Source of the DNA: Variovorax paradoxus
GTDB taxonomy: Bacteria > Pseudomonadota > Gammaproteobacteria > Burkholderiales > Burkholderiaceae_C
Length of the DNA stretch: 64,000 bases
Assembly: GCF_902712855.1 (NCBI RefSeq)
Contig: NZ_LR743507.1
Coordinates: forward strand, 1,350,001-1,414,000
Reading direction: 5' to 3'
Shown here: one piece after another, positions 42,416 to 51,207 of the stretch
How positions within the stretch are numbered: the first letter of the stretch is position 1
How the letters are laid out: every line of letters begins with the position of its first letter
The notes under the pieces: model-generated
Seen by the model: only the letters and a program-made list of their open reading frames with translations
Databases searched by the model: none
What the model was told of the DNA's origin: nothing
Position numbers and translations under genes: made by a program

Positions 42416-42577
42416 TAAGTCGTTGATTTTCCAGAGCTTTGAAATCGATCCAGAGTTTCTGTGGATAACTTTGTTGACAAGCGGGCCTCGCAGGCCGCGA
42501 AGCCTTGAAAATCAAGGCTTCCGCTGAAATGCCCGGAAAAAAAGCAAAGTTCAAATCCTATATAAATCAACGACTTA
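42416..42577. repeat. 14-bp perfect inverted repeat, arms 134 bp apart
   Basis: taagtcgttgattt at 42416-42429 is matched exactly by its reverse complement at 42564-42577. The spacer holds the DnaA box and two hairpins. The arms may be two sites for one regulator, or the ends of a lost small element. Confidence 0.6.
42460..42468 (-). promoter_or_regulatory. DnaA box (TTATCCACA)
   Basis: A perfect match to the strict 9-bp DnaA box on the minus strand, about 80 bp before the priA start. It lies inside the spacer of a 14-bp inverted repeat. A single box in a promoter region suggests regulation of priA by DnaA rather than an origin. Confidence 0.5.
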
Positions 42578-42690
42578 GCGGCGCTATTGCTTTGTGAGCA
42601 AACGAGGCGGTGGCCTTGACAATCTTGCGCAGTGCAGCACGTGTTTTGTGCATAAGTCGGGACCGATATACCGTTTTTGCACTTGACAAA

Positions 42691-42715
42691 CCGCCGAGGA
42701 CCGGTTTTTCGGCGG
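42691..42715 (-). terminator. Possible hemE terminator hairpin
   Basis: ccgccga (42691-42697) pairs with tcggcgg (42709-42715) and on the minus strand the stem is followed by only three T, so it is a weak candidate for the end of hemE transcription. Confidence 0.3.
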
Positions 42716-42770
42716 CGGCGCGCGGCGCCCGGCCGGCGCCCGCCAGCCCGCTGCAGGTGACAGTTTTGAA

Positions 42771-43808
42771 TCAGCTGCGCGCGGTGCGCATCGCGCGCGA
42801 ACGGTCGTGCACCGCCTGCACCAGCGCCGCCACATGGTCGGGCGGCGTGAACTGGCTGATGCCGTGGCCCAGGTTGAAGATGTGGGTTGGCCCCGACGTC
42901 GTGCGGTCGGCGTGCGGCGCGCCGAAGGCCTGCAGCACCTTGGCGACTTCGGCCTCGATCTGCGCGGGCGGCGCGAACAGCACGTTCGGGTCGATGTTGC
43001 CCTGCAGCGCTTTCGCCTTGCCGTCGGTGCCCTCGGCGACCTGTCTGCGTGCCGATGCCAGGTTCACGGTCCAGTCGACGCCGAGCACCTCGCAGTCGAG
43101 TGCGCGCATGGCGTCGAGCCACAGCCCGCCGCCCTTGGTGAACACGATGCGCGGCACCGGCTGGCCGTCGGCGCCGTTGCGCTTCAGGCCTGCCAGCACG
43201 CGGGCCGTGTAGGCGAGGCTGAATTCCTGGAATGCGCCATCGGCCAGCACGCCGCCCCAGCTGTCGAAGATCATCACGGCCTGTGCGCCGGCGTCGATCT
43301 GCGCGTTGAGGTACGCGGCCACCGAGTCGGCATTCACCGCGAGCACGCGGTGCATGAGGTCAGGGCGGCCGTACAGCATGCTCTTCACCAGCCGGTAGTC
43401 GCTGGAGCCTGCGCCCTCGACCATGTAGCAGGCCAGCGTCCATGGGCTGCCGGAGAAGCCGATCAGCGGCACGCGGCCGTCGAGCGCCTTGCGGATCGAG
43501 GCCACCGCGTCGAACACGTATCGCAGCTTCTGCATGTCCGGGATTTCCAGCGCCGCCACGGCCGCTTCGTCGCGCACCGGACGTGCAAAGCGCGGGCCTT
43601 CACCGGCTTCGAACGACAGGCCCAGGCCCATCGCGTCCGGCACGGTCAGGATGTCGGAAAACAGGATCGCCGCGTCGAGGGGGTAGCGCGCGAGCGGCTG
43701 CAGCGTGACCTCGGTGGCGTAGTCGGTGTTGGTCGCCAGCCCCATGAAGCTTCCGGCATTGGCGCGGGTGGCCACGTATTCAGGAAGGTAGCGGCCGGCC
43801 TGTCGCAT
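42771..43808 (-). CDS. hemE: Uroporphyrinogen decarboxylase, frame from the internal ATG (5' end apparently frameshifted)
   Basis: HemE removes four carboxyl groups from uroporphyrinogen III to give coproporphyrinogen III in heme synthesis. The intact frame gives 345 aa starting MRQAGRYLPEY, the signature that normally comes ~27 residues into the protein. Family motifs IGFSGSPWTLACYMVEG, IFDSWGG and FNLGHGISQFTPP are all present. Upstream in the same frame the expected NDTFLRACWRQATDHTPVWL is encoded, but no ATG, GTG or TTG precedes it. The natural ATG at 43887 is in the neighbouring frame. Removing one C from the five-C run at 43873-43877 joins both and gives MPFAPENDTFLRACWR and a 371-aa protein. 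This is either a sequence error or a real frameshift in an important gene. Confidence 0.9.
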   Translation of the reverse strand: MRQAGRYLPEYVATRANAGSFMGLATNTDYATEVTLQPLARYPLDAAILFSDILTVPDAMGLGLSFEAGEGPRFARPVRDEAAVAALEIPDMQKLRYVFDAVASIRKALDGRVPLIGFSGSPWTLACYMVEGAGSSDYRLVKSMLYGRPDLMHRVLAVNADSVAAYLNAQIDAGAQAVMIFDSWGGVLADGAFQEFSLAYTARVLAGLKRNGADGQPVPRIVFTKGGGLWLDAMRALDCEVLGVDWTVNLASARRQVAEGTDGKAKALQGNIDPNVLFAPPAQIEAEVAKVLQAFGAPHADRTTSGPTHIFNLGHGISQFTPPDHVAALVQAVHDRSRAMRTARS

Positions 43809-43887
43809 CAGCCAGACGGGCGTGTGATCGGTGGCCTGGCGCCAGCAGGCTCGCAGGAAGGTGTCGTTTTCAGGGGGCGAAGGGCAT
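43809..43887 (-). other. Displaced 5' end of hemE with apparent +1 frameshift
   Basis: The ATG at 43887 begins MPFAP and then meets a TGA after the five-C run (43873-43877), while the downstream conserved codons (GAC ACC TTC) continue in the other frame. One extra base in a homopolymer explains the pattern fully. Confidence 0.75.
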
Positions 43888-44100
43888 CGCGCGATTGTCG
43901 CAGGGGTGTGTCCGGCGGGCTGTTTCCGGACGCAGCGGTCGGCGCGGCGGGGAGGCGGCGGGCTGATCGCAGAGTGCCCAGGTCATCAGCCTCGCCATTG
44001 GCAATCGTGATGAGGCCGCGATGCCAAGACAGCACGAGCGACGCACTCATCCTCAGCGAGCCCGAGCACGGTCCACGCGTATCTTGGCGCCGGCCGCAGC

Positions 44101-44748
44101 TCAGTCCACGAACTCGATGCTGCGAAGAGCGTCGAGCGTACGGGCGGTGCGATCGCCTCTGGGACCGTCCTGCTTCTTGCCCATGAGTCCCTCGCCGCAA
44201 AGGGCCGTTGGCGGATGGACGACGCAAAACGACAAGAGGATGGGGCCCCTGCCTTGCGCGCTCCTGGCGGACTCGCTCGGGATGTAGCCGTCGTCCGTTT
44301 GTGTGCGATCGACGATGGCAAAGCCGTCCGCGTTGCGGGTCGCCAGTTGGATCAGCTTGTACTGTGCGTGGTACCAGCGGTCAAGCCAACGTTGCGCACT
44401 TGAGGTTTCCGCATTTTCGAATATTCGACTCCAATCCAGGACCCACCGCTTGGTGTATGGCTGCACTGTCGCGATGCCGTAGAACCCGACGCGGCTGTCT
44501 TCGCTTGAAATGCAGCTTAACTTCAGGCCGTCCAATGGATTTGCGTGGTGAGCGGAGGAGGCAGTGCTGCTGCCGTCAGGCAGTCCTGCAATCCGGATCC
44601 TGCAACCGGGTCCGGCATCGACCTCATGAAATACCACAGGCTGAGCTGCGGCCGTGCTCGCCATCGAGAGCGCGGAAAAAGTGAGAAGGAGCAACCTGAC
44701 CGTAAGGCGTATCCGCCGAACAGATCGTTCGCATGGCCGGCGTTTCAT
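44101..44748 (-). CDS. Exported protein next to T6SS effector (possible immunity/accessory)
   Basis: A 215-aa protein with a signal peptide (LTVRLLLLTFSALSMASTAAA-QP). The mature part holds Cys in GPGCRIRI, LSCISSEDS and SFCVVHPPTALCGEG, suggesting disulfides and a periplasmic location. It starts 3 bp after the stop of the predicted T6SS effector and so is co-translated with it. Periplasmic immunity proteins often follow peptidoglycan-hydrolase effectors in this order. No family was recognised, and neither immunity nor another accessory role is shown. Base composition is lower in GC than most of the window. Confidence 0.6.
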   Translation of the reverse strand: MKRRPCERSVRRIRLTVRLLLLTFSALSMASTAAAQPVVFHEVDAGPGCRIRIAGLPDGSSTASSAHHANPLDGLKLSCISSEDSRVGFYGIATVQPYTKRWVLDWSRIFENAETSSAQRWLDRWYHAQYKLIQLATRNADGFAIVDRTQTDDGYIPSESARSAQGRGPILLSFCVVHPPTALCGEGLMGKKQDGPRGDRTARTLDALRSIEFVD

Positions 44749-44751
44749 CCG

Positions 44752-47046
44752 CTACCTTCTTGGCACGTTGGTATCCGGAAACTCAAGCGCGACATGGCCT
44801 GTCGAATCCTCGAATTTCGCTTCTGTCAGCACTGCCAATGCGTAGCCGTAGGCGATGCATCGGGCATCGAATCCGTTGATGCCCGTGTAGTTCGTTCTGT
44901 TCATTGCACCTGGCAGGTTGATTGCAGCCGACGCTCTCCAGAACGTAGGACTGCGGTAGTACGCCTTGGCGCCTTGGTCGGTTTGAATCGGAACTCGCGT
45001 CAGCACGTGGGCGGCATCGGCTTCCCGGGACATATTGTTCTTGGCCCAGTAGTAGCCTGCGCTGTCGGATGGCGCGAGGTTGTCTTCCGCTGTTTGCGAA
45101 CCGGGCGCCGAGCCTGCCTCGACGTTTGAGCGCCAACCCAGCATTTCCTGAGTGAGTGCCGTAAAGCAAGCATCCTGAAGGCCTGCGTTGCTGCGAGCTG
45201 CGACAGATGTGCCCGCGACTGCCTGGTATGCCGACACGAGAGCGGCCCGCAAGGGCTCTGGGACGGAGCGTCCCCGATACCTCCAGTAGTCGATGTAGTT
45301 GCCCGGATTGGTTAGCTGCAGGAAGCCGCGTCCGTACCAAGGTGCATACCAGAGCGTCGAACCCGCAGCTTCTCCCAGAAGGGCCCACCACTGTGTTTCC
45401 TGTACTGAGTTGCCGAAGAATGTTGCTCTTCGCAAGGGGTTGTCGATTCCCCACTTGCGCATTGCAACGTTTAACGGATGCCGGTGATTGGCGATGATGG
45501 TGTTTCTTGCACCGTTGAGCCGAATCGGTTCCCAAAGCAGGCCGCGTTTCCTGTCAAGCCGCATGGCATTTTGTGGAAGCAGTTGCTTGAACTCCTTCTC
45601 GCTGAGCCAGGCACACTTTCTGAATTGCCTGATGAACTCGCGCGGATGAAAGTGCCAGTGCTTGATGGTCAACCTCGCCTTGTCCTCATCGGGCAGTTCT
45701 TCCCAGAAGCAAAGCTTTTGCGCAAAGTCTGTCATCTCGGTGAAGTCGGTTTCATCCTCCAAGGGATACGGCATATAGGGATTGCCAGTCTTTCGTGTCC
45801 ATAGCCAGCGGGTCCGCACCTCGCTCCTGGCCCATTCCGTCGGGAACTTGCAGATGGTCTTGGCCAGGTTCTCCTGGACAACTGGATCGCAAAGATTTCG
45901 CATGCGTTCAACTGCCCGGACCTTAGGCATTGGTTCTGCCGTTGCGCTTGCTGGGGCATTCGCCTGCGGTGGTGGGGCAAGAATTTTGTCGATCAACCTG
46001 GAGTCGCAGCGGCTGTCGTCGTCGCCAATGTCGTCATCGATCAGTTTCCATCCTCGCCAATGAGGAAAGTCTGCGTCGCTGAACTTCAGCGAGACTGACG
46101 AGTTCAGATCGATCCAAACCCCACCGGGCTGGCCGGGCAGGATTGCTTTTCTCCAGTGAGGTGCATAAGGTGGGAGCGGATCAACACCCAAATTGCGTCC
46201 AAAGCGCAACAACTCGATCCATCCGCTGGGGCTTGAACCGGTTGGCGCGCGCTGGTGACGTACCCCAGCCTCGAGATACAGGTTGTATTCGGCATTCGCC
46301 TCGACGACGCGGCCGACCTCCTTGCCATCAAGCAGACACGTTGTCACGATGGCATCGCCGGCATACTGAATTTCGATGATCAGGTCATCCGCCCCCGAAT
46401 ATCCAGCGGGCGCAGGAGGTACGCCGACGGGCTGCACGCTGTAGTACGGGCTTCTTGCAGGCACGAGCACATGGAGGTTTCCGAAGACCGCATCGCTTCG
46501 ACCGTCGCGGCTCAGGTCGAGGTTGCCCGTGCTTCGCCCCACGAGATTCCGGACGTCCGCATCGCCCGCGACGATCTCCAGGTGGATGCGGTCGCCCTGT
46601 CCGTGAATGAAGCCCGCCAACCCCAGGCGGTCCTTGCGGTGGATCGGGCTGCCGACGGCCGGCAGGCCGGCGTCGTGCCGCAGGTGCTGGGTGATGGAGT
46701 AGTACACGACGGTGACCGGTGTGGTTCCCTGGGCGCCGATTTCCGTCGTGTGGCGGATCACGACGCAGCCCGTCGAATGATCTTCGTTGTCGTAGCGGGC
46801 GATGCCGCTGCCGGCCTTGCCCGCGACGGCACCGTCACGCCTGAAGATGACGACGCCATCGGCGATGGCACGCACGGGTTCGGTGTTCGTGGGGGCATGA
46901 ATGTGGATGCCGCCATGCCACGCCATGGCCTGGCTCACGGGGTATGCGCCGCTGCCGACGATGCCGCCGGGCATGACATTGCGGATGCATGTGTCATCGT
47001 AGACAGGAATCTCGGCCAACGAGAGAAAGGGAGGGCTGATGATCAT
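44752..47046 (-). CDS. Putative T6SS effector, M23-like plus GH19/lysozyme-like
   Basis: A 764-aa protein 10 bp downstream of vgrG. Residues ~40-170 resemble an M23/LytM fold: WHGGIHIHAP...EPVRAIADGVVIF and DRIHLEIVAGD; the usual HxGxD and HxH sites are degenerate (HGGIH and HLE), so zinc hydrolase activity is unsure. Residues ~160-420 are a linker with beta segments. Residues ~530-640 resemble GH19/chitinase-like lysozymes: ATFFGNSVQETQWWALLGE (with Glu as candidate catalytic acid) and GRGFLQLTNPGNYIDYW. The order suggests a cell-wall-degrading effector delivered by VgrG. The ATG at 47046 was chosen over the long open upstream frame, which overlaps vgrG. GC content is lower than in vgrG. Confidence 0.75.
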   Translation of the reverse strand: MIISPPFLSLAEIPVYDDTCIRNVMPGGIVGSGAYPVSQAMAWHGGIHIHAPTNTEPVRAIADGVVIFRRDGAVAGKAGSGIARYDNEDHSTGCVVIRHTTEIGAQGTTPVTVVYYSITQHLRHDAGLPAVGSPIHRKDRLGLAGFIHGQGDRIHLEIVAGDADVRNLVGRSTGNLDLSRDGRSDAVFGNLHVLVPARSPYYSVQPVGVPPAPAGYSGADDLIIEIQYAGDAIVTTCLLDGKEVGRVVEANAEYNLYLEAGVRHQRAPTGSSPSGWIELLRFGRNLGVDPLPPYAPHWRKAILPGQPGGVWIDLNSSVSLKFSDADFPHWRGWKLIDDDIGDDDSRCDSRLIDKILAPPPQANAPASATAEPMPKVRAVERMRNLCDPVVQENLAKTICKFPTEWARSEVRTRWLWTRKTGNPYMPYPLEDETDFTEMTDFAQKLCFWEELPDEDKARLTIKHWHFHPREFIRQFRKCAWLSEKEFKQLLPQNAMRLDRKRGLLWEPIRLNGARNTIIANHRHPLNVAMRKWGIDNPLRRATFFGNSVQETQWWALLGEAAGSTLWYAPWYGRGFLQLTNPGNYIDYWRYRGRSVPEPLRAALVSAYQAVAGTSVAARSNAGLQDACFTALTQEMLGWRSNVEAGSAPGSQTAEDNLAPSDSAGYYWAKNNMSREADAAHVLTRVPIQTDQGAKAYYRSPTFWRASAAINLPGAMNRTNYTGINGFDARCIAYGYALAVLTEAKFEDSTGHVALEFPDTNVPRR

Positions 47047-47056
47047 TCGAAAGCCC

Positions 47057-49534
47057 TCAGGCGGAGAAACGAAACCTGCCGTGCGGTGGCAAGGCGTTGG
47101 GTGTGTCGAACGACACGGTGGGAACCGGCCGGCTCGCCGGCCCGACCTGCGCATGCAGCGCGGCGTGCTCCTGCCAGGTGCCCGCGGTGCCATGCCTGAT
47201 GCCCAGCGCACTCCACTCGGTGTAGCTGCCGCCGCCGATGATCACGACCTTCTTGCTCGCGGTGATGTGCAGCTCGCCCTCGACGCTTTTCATCACGAGG
47301 TCCTTGTGCGCGACCAGCACCAGCTCGTCCTTGTGCGCCTGGACTTCGATCGGACCTTCGCTCGCGACGAGCCTGATGCCCTGCCTGTGCGTGAAGGCCC
47401 TGATGCCGTCGGCGGCGCTTGCGAGCCAGCGCTTCGCGGCGCTGATGGAGACGTGGCCCTGGCTGGTGATAGCCGCGTGCTTGCCCGTGTGCAGGTGGAT
47501 GCTGCCGGGCGTCGACGCCTCGATGCCCGCCGGGCTTGCGAGCACCAAATGGGGCTCGTCCAGTTCGGGGAAGGGTCGGCCCTTGCCTTGGATCGCGTCG
47601 TTCTGGGCAGCGAGCGATTTCTGAACCTCGTCCTGATCCGCTCCCCTGTCCTGTGCCCTGTGCACCTGCGCAGCTTCGGCCAGCGCTTCATGCTGGTCCT
47701 GTGCCGACGTCAGGCGGGCGACGGTTTCTCCCATGTCCTTGGCGTGGTTTGCCGCATGGCTCCTCGCTTCGGCGCTGATGAGCATCCCGTCTCGCGCCCT
47801 CAGCACGCCGTGGCCGTCCGTGCGCAGTTCGAAGCCTTCGCCTCTCGGGTCCCTGCGCCCGGCGTTGTCCTCGATCCGCGTGATCGCGCCGAGGCTGAGC
47901 TGGCTGTGCCGGTGATCGCTCCTGAGCTGCGCCTGGATCCCGCCTTCCGTGTCGTCGAGGATCAGGTGATTGCTGCGCCCCATCGCGGCGTTGCCGCCTT
48001 CGCTCGTGAGTTCCCTGGACCGGAAGCCGCTCAGCGCGCCTTGGCCGGGCAGCGCCCATGGCGGCATGTTGACCTGGTTGTGCACGCGCCCCGTGCAGAT
48101 CGGCAGGTCCGCATCGCCACCGATGAAGCTGACGACGACCTCCTGGCCGATGCGCGGCAGGTGGATGCCGCCCAGCTGGTTACCCGCCCAGGGTGAGCTC
48201 ACGCGCAGCCAGCAGCTGCTGTGCGCATCGCTGCCGCCGATGCGGTCCCAGGGAAACTGCACCTTGATGCGCCCGAGCGCGTCGGTCCAGAGGTTCTGTC
48301 CTTCGGGGCCGACGACCCGCGCGACCTGCGGGCCGTCGCAACGGGGCTTGCGCTGCGTCAGGGCGGGGCGAAGCGGCTCGGTGACTGGATGCGCGGTGAA
48401 GTCGACCTCGACCCGCCATTGCTGCTTTCTGCCGGAGGCTTCGCGGGGCTGGCTGTTCTCGCCGATGTCTTCGATGAGGAAGCGGGTGTCCAGCACGAGG
48501 TATTCGGTGTTGGCCTTCTCGCGAGGATGCCTGTTCAGCCTGAAGGTGCGCCCGGGCACCATGCCCCGGAGGTTGCCGCTGGCCTCGGCCCTGGCACCGT
48601 GGGTTCGAAGGGCCTGCATGCGCAGCAGGGCCAGCAGGCTGCCTTCGCTGCGAGGGTCGCGGGTGGCTGCATTGCCAGCGCCGGGCTGGGCGTAGTGGCT
48701 GCCGCCGGCCTCCGCATGCCATTCGTAGACCTCGGCATCGGCATGGCCCGTGGGGCGGGGGTCCTTCCGGCTCGCACCCAGGTCGGCCCGCGGCCGGGTG
48801 TAGTCGTAGTCCCGTGTCGCATACCGCCCGCTCGCGAGATGGCTCGCGGGCACGAAGCTGTGGATGTACTCCGCATCGAGCTTCCAGCCCGGGGCGTGGT
48901 ACTCGACCTCCCTGTAAGCCGCACTGTCTGCCTGCCCGTAGGCCCCTATCGCATCGCACAGCACCAGGCGGTGCCTGCCGTGCGAATGCTCGAAGTGGTA
49001 GCTGATGCCCCACTCCTGGCACAGCCGGCTGAAGAAGGCGAAGTCGCTCTCGTTGAACTGGGTCTGGTAGTCGCGTGCGGGGTAGGTCTCGACCAGGCGC
49101 TTGTCCACCGGGAATGCGTAGTCCGCGAGCAGCGCGTCGAGGATCTGCACGACCGTCCGGTCCTGGAAGATCCTGCAGTCGGTGCGCAGCGTGGCCAGGT
49201 GCAGCCAGGGCCGCAGCGTGAGCTTGTACTGGACGTGGCGGCCTTCCTCGCCCCAGAGGGCCGCATCGGTGATGAGCGCGTTGATCTGGCGCACGCCCGA
49301 GGCGCCGTCGTCCAGGGCGATCTCGCAGCAGGCCTCGCGGCCGACGAACGCATCGAGATCGAAGTTCGCGGCCATCGACGCATCGAGGTTCGATGCATCG
49401 GGCGTCTTGAGCAGCAGCTCGTATTCGAAGAGGGCGTTCAGTGCCTCATGGCCCGACAGCCGCACGGGCTCCAATGCGGGACATTCGCGAACGACAGGAA
49501 TGGCGGGAGACGAAACAGACAGCGTGCGCGGCAT
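47057..49534 (-). CDS. vgrG: Type VI secretion tip protein VgrG (TssI)
   Basis: An 825-aa VgrG. Residues ~20-380 are the gp27-like part (FNESDFAFFSRLCQEWGISYHFEHSHGRHRLVLCD is the standard motif). The gp5-like OB part follows, with VVGPEGQNLWTDALGRIKVQFPWDR and SCWLRVSSPWAGNQLGGIHLPRIGQEVVVSF. A Gp5 C-terminal repeat and a DUF2345-like tail (~680-790: IRLVASEGPIEVQAHKDELVLVAHKDLVMKS) finish it. VgrG forms the spike at the tip of the T6SS tube. The two genes after it are its likely cargo and partner. No other tss genes are in this window, so this is an orphan module. Confidence 0.95.
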   Translation of the reverse strand: MPRTLSVSSPAIPVVRECPALEPVRLSGHEALNALFEYELLLKTPDASNLDASMAANFDLDAFVGREACCEIALDDGASGVRQINALITDAALWGEEGRHVQYKLTLRPWLHLATLRTDCRIFQDRTVVQILDALLADYAFPVDKRLVETYPARDYQTQFNESDFAFFSRLCQEWGISYHFEHSHGRHRLVLCDAIGAYGQADSAAYREVEYHAPGWKLDAEYIHSFVPASHLASGRYATRDYDYTRPRADLGASRKDPRPTGHADAEVYEWHAEAGGSHYAQPGAGNAATRDPRSEGSLLALLRMQALRTHGARAEASGNLRGMVPGRTFRLNRHPREKANTEYLVLDTRFLIEDIGENSQPREASGRKQQWRVEVDFTAHPVTEPLRPALTQRKPRCDGPQVARVVGPEGQNLWTDALGRIKVQFPWDRIGGSDAHSSCWLRVSSPWAGNQLGGIHLPRIGQEVVVSFIGGDADLPICTGRVHNQVNMPPWALPGQGALSGFRSRELTSEGGNAAMGRSNHLILDDTEGGIQAQLRSDHRHSQLSLGAITRIEDNAGRRDPRGEGFELRTDGHGVLRARDGMLISAEARSHAANHAKDMGETVARLTSAQDQHEALAEAAQVHRAQDRGADQDEVQKSLAAQNDAIQGKGRPFPELDEPHLVLASPAGIEASTPGSIHLHTGKHAAITSQGHVSISAAKRWLASAADGIRAFTHRQGIRLVASEGPIEVQAHKDELVLVAHKDLVMKSVEGELHITASKKVVIIGGGSYTEWSALGIRHGTAGTWQEHAALHAQVGPASRPVPTVSFDTPNALPPHGRFRFSA

Positions 49535-49689
49535 CGGCGACTTCCTTGGCGGGACAAGAGGTCGCGGCAGTTTGCGAGGACTGCCTGGCTCACACTGCTA
49601 ACAATGGTCACGTTCGAAGGGGGCGGCCGCCAGTGCCCTGACCGATCCGTGAAAGGCGCCACACCCGGGGCGTTGCGCCGGCCCCGCGT

Positions 49690-51012
49690 TCAGACCACCG
49701 GCACGCGTCCCGCGTCCGCGGGGCTCACGTTGCGCCGGTACAGCACCAGCGTGGCAATCAGCCCGCAGACGGCGGCTGCCGTCATCCACAACCCCGGTGC
49801 ACCCTTGTCGCCGGTCATCTCGATCAGCCCGGTCGCCACGGCCGGCGTGAAGCCGCCGAACAGCGCCGTGGCCAGGCTGTACGCGAGCGAGAAACCGGCC
49901 GTGCGCACGTTCACCGGCATCACTTCGGTCAGCGCCACCACCATCGCGCCGTTGTAGCTCGCATAGAGGAACGACAGCCACAGCTCCACCTCGAGCATGC
50001 GCGCGAAGCTCGGCGCGCCGACCAGCCACTTGAGCGACGGGTACGCGGTGAGGATGGTCAGCACCGTGAACAGGATGAGCAGCGGTTTGCGGCCCACGCG
50101 GTCCGACAGCGCACCCATCACCGGCAGCCAGATGAAGTTGGAGATGGCCACGCACAGCGTGACGACGAGCGCGTCGGTGGTGCTCAGGTGCAGCACGGCC
50201 TTGCCGAAGGTCGGCGTGTAGACGGTGATCAGGTAGAACGACACGGTGGTCATCGACACCAGCATCATCCCGGCCACCACCAGGCCCCAGTTGGCCACCG
50301 TCGACCGGAAGATCTCTCGTGCGTCGGGGCGGTGCTTGCGCGCCATGAACTCCTCGGTCTCCTGCAGCGAGCGGCGGATGACGAACAGCACCGGCACGAT
50401 CAGGCAGCCCACGAAGAAGGGCACGCGCCAGTAGAAGTCGCCGATCTCCTGCGGGGTGAAGCTCACGTTGAGCCAGTAGCCGAGCGCGGCCGCCACCACG
50501 ATGGCCACCTGCTGGCTGGCCGACTGCCAGCTCACGTAGAAGCCCTTGCGGCCCGGAGTGGCCATCTCCGACAGGTAGACCGACACGCCCCCCAGCTCCA
50601 CGCCGGCCGAGAAGCCCTGCAGCAGGCGCCCGATCAGCACCAGCAGCGGCGCGGCGAAGCCGATGGTGGCGTAAGACGGCACGCAGGCGATGAGCAGCGT
50701 GCCCACGGCCATCAGTGCGAGCGTGACGATCAGGCCCTTGCGGCGGCCGACGCGGTCGACATACGCGCCGAGAAAGATCGCCCCCAGCGGCCGCATCAGG
50801 AAGCCGGCGCCGAAGGTCATGAACGTGAGCATCAGCGAGGCGAACTCGTTGCCCGCGGGAAAGAACGCCTTCGAGATCTGCGTGGCGTAGAAGCCGAACA
50901 GGAAGAAGTCGAACATCTCCATGAAGTTGCCGCCGGTCACGCGCAGGACGGTGGCGAACTTGGAGGCGGACGCGGCGGCGCCCGGTTGCGCGTCGATGGG
51001 CGCGTGGTTCAT
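49690..51012 (-). CDS. MHS-family citrate/tricarballylate-type proton symporter
   Basis: A 440-aa, 12-helix transporter of the metabolite:H+ symporter family. It closely follows the CitA/TcuC pattern: VLRVTGGNFMEMFDFFLFGFYATQI, RPLGAIFLGAYVDRVGRRKGL, LQGFSAGVELGGVSVYLSEMATPGRKG and AFSLAYSLATALFGGF-like sequence. The RxGRR loops between helices 2-3 and 8-9 (DRVGRKPLL) are intact. It probably brings citrate or a related tricarboxylate in with protons. It is a single gene with no transporter partner nearby. Confidence 0.9.
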   Translation of the reverse strand: MNHAPIDAQPGAAASASKFATVLRVTGGNFMEMFDFFLFGFYATQISKAFFPAGNEFASLMLTFMTFGAGFLMRPLGAIFLGAYVDRVGRRKGLIVTLALMAVGTLLIACVPSYATIGFAAPLLVLIGRLLQGFSAGVELGGVSVYLSEMATPGRKGFYVSWQSASQQVAIVVAAALGYWLNVSFTPQEIGDFYWRVPFFVGCLIVPVLFVIRRSLQETEEFMARKHRPDAREIFRSTVANWGLVVAGMMLVSMTTVSFYLITVYTPTFGKAVLHLSTTDALVVTLCVAISNFIWLPVMGALSDRVGRKPLLILFTVLTILTAYPSLKWLVGAPSFARMLEVELWLSFLYASYNGAMVVALTEVMPVNVRTAGFSLAYSLATALFGGFTPAVATGLIEMTGDKGAPGLWMTAAAVCGLIATLVLYRRNVSPADAGRVPVV

Positions 51013-51113
51013 CTGGTGTCCCCTTGAGCGATGTGTGCCGCCAAGGGTAGGCCGGGCTCCCCGACCGCTGGCTGACGCGGCGAGTCAGGTAGCTGTCGTT
51101 GCGTCTTTCGGGG

Positions 51114-51207
51114 AGCGCCGCAGAGCCGGCCCTGCCGGGGCTGCCGGTGCAGCGCCCGGCAGCGGGTCGGGGAAGCGACGCGCAGTGCGCGAAGCCTGCG
51201 GCGGGAA
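51114..51207 (-). repeat. Diverged copy of the 98-bp 3' element after the redoxin gene
   Basis: This stretch aligns with the 98-bp units at 32713-33001 (shared ..gcagtgcgcgaagcctg..). It abuts the stop codon of the minus-strand redoxin gene, just as the other copies abut theirs. Confidence 0.65.

Larger units (their letters stand above)
42384..42770 (-). promoter_or_regulatory. AT-rich gap between hemE and priA with DnaA box and hairpins
   Basis: This 387-bp stretch has no gene. It is unusually AT-rich. It holds a perfect 14-bp inverted repeat (42416-42429 and 42564-42577), a consensus DnaA box between the arms, a perfect 9-bp hairpin at 42499-42521, another GC-rich hairpin at 42481-42498, and a 7-bp stem at 42691-42697/42709-42715 just after hemE. 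It most likely carries the end of hemE transcription and the promoter of priA. Confidence 0.5.

Noticed and set aside
42384..42770. Chromosomal replication origin suggested by the DnaA box
   Set aside because: Only one strict box is present and dnaA, dnaN, parAB or gidA are not nearby.
43888..44100. Possible small gene between hemE and the exported protein
   Set aside because: Short open frames here have no RBS and no recognisable protein; likely untranslated spacer.
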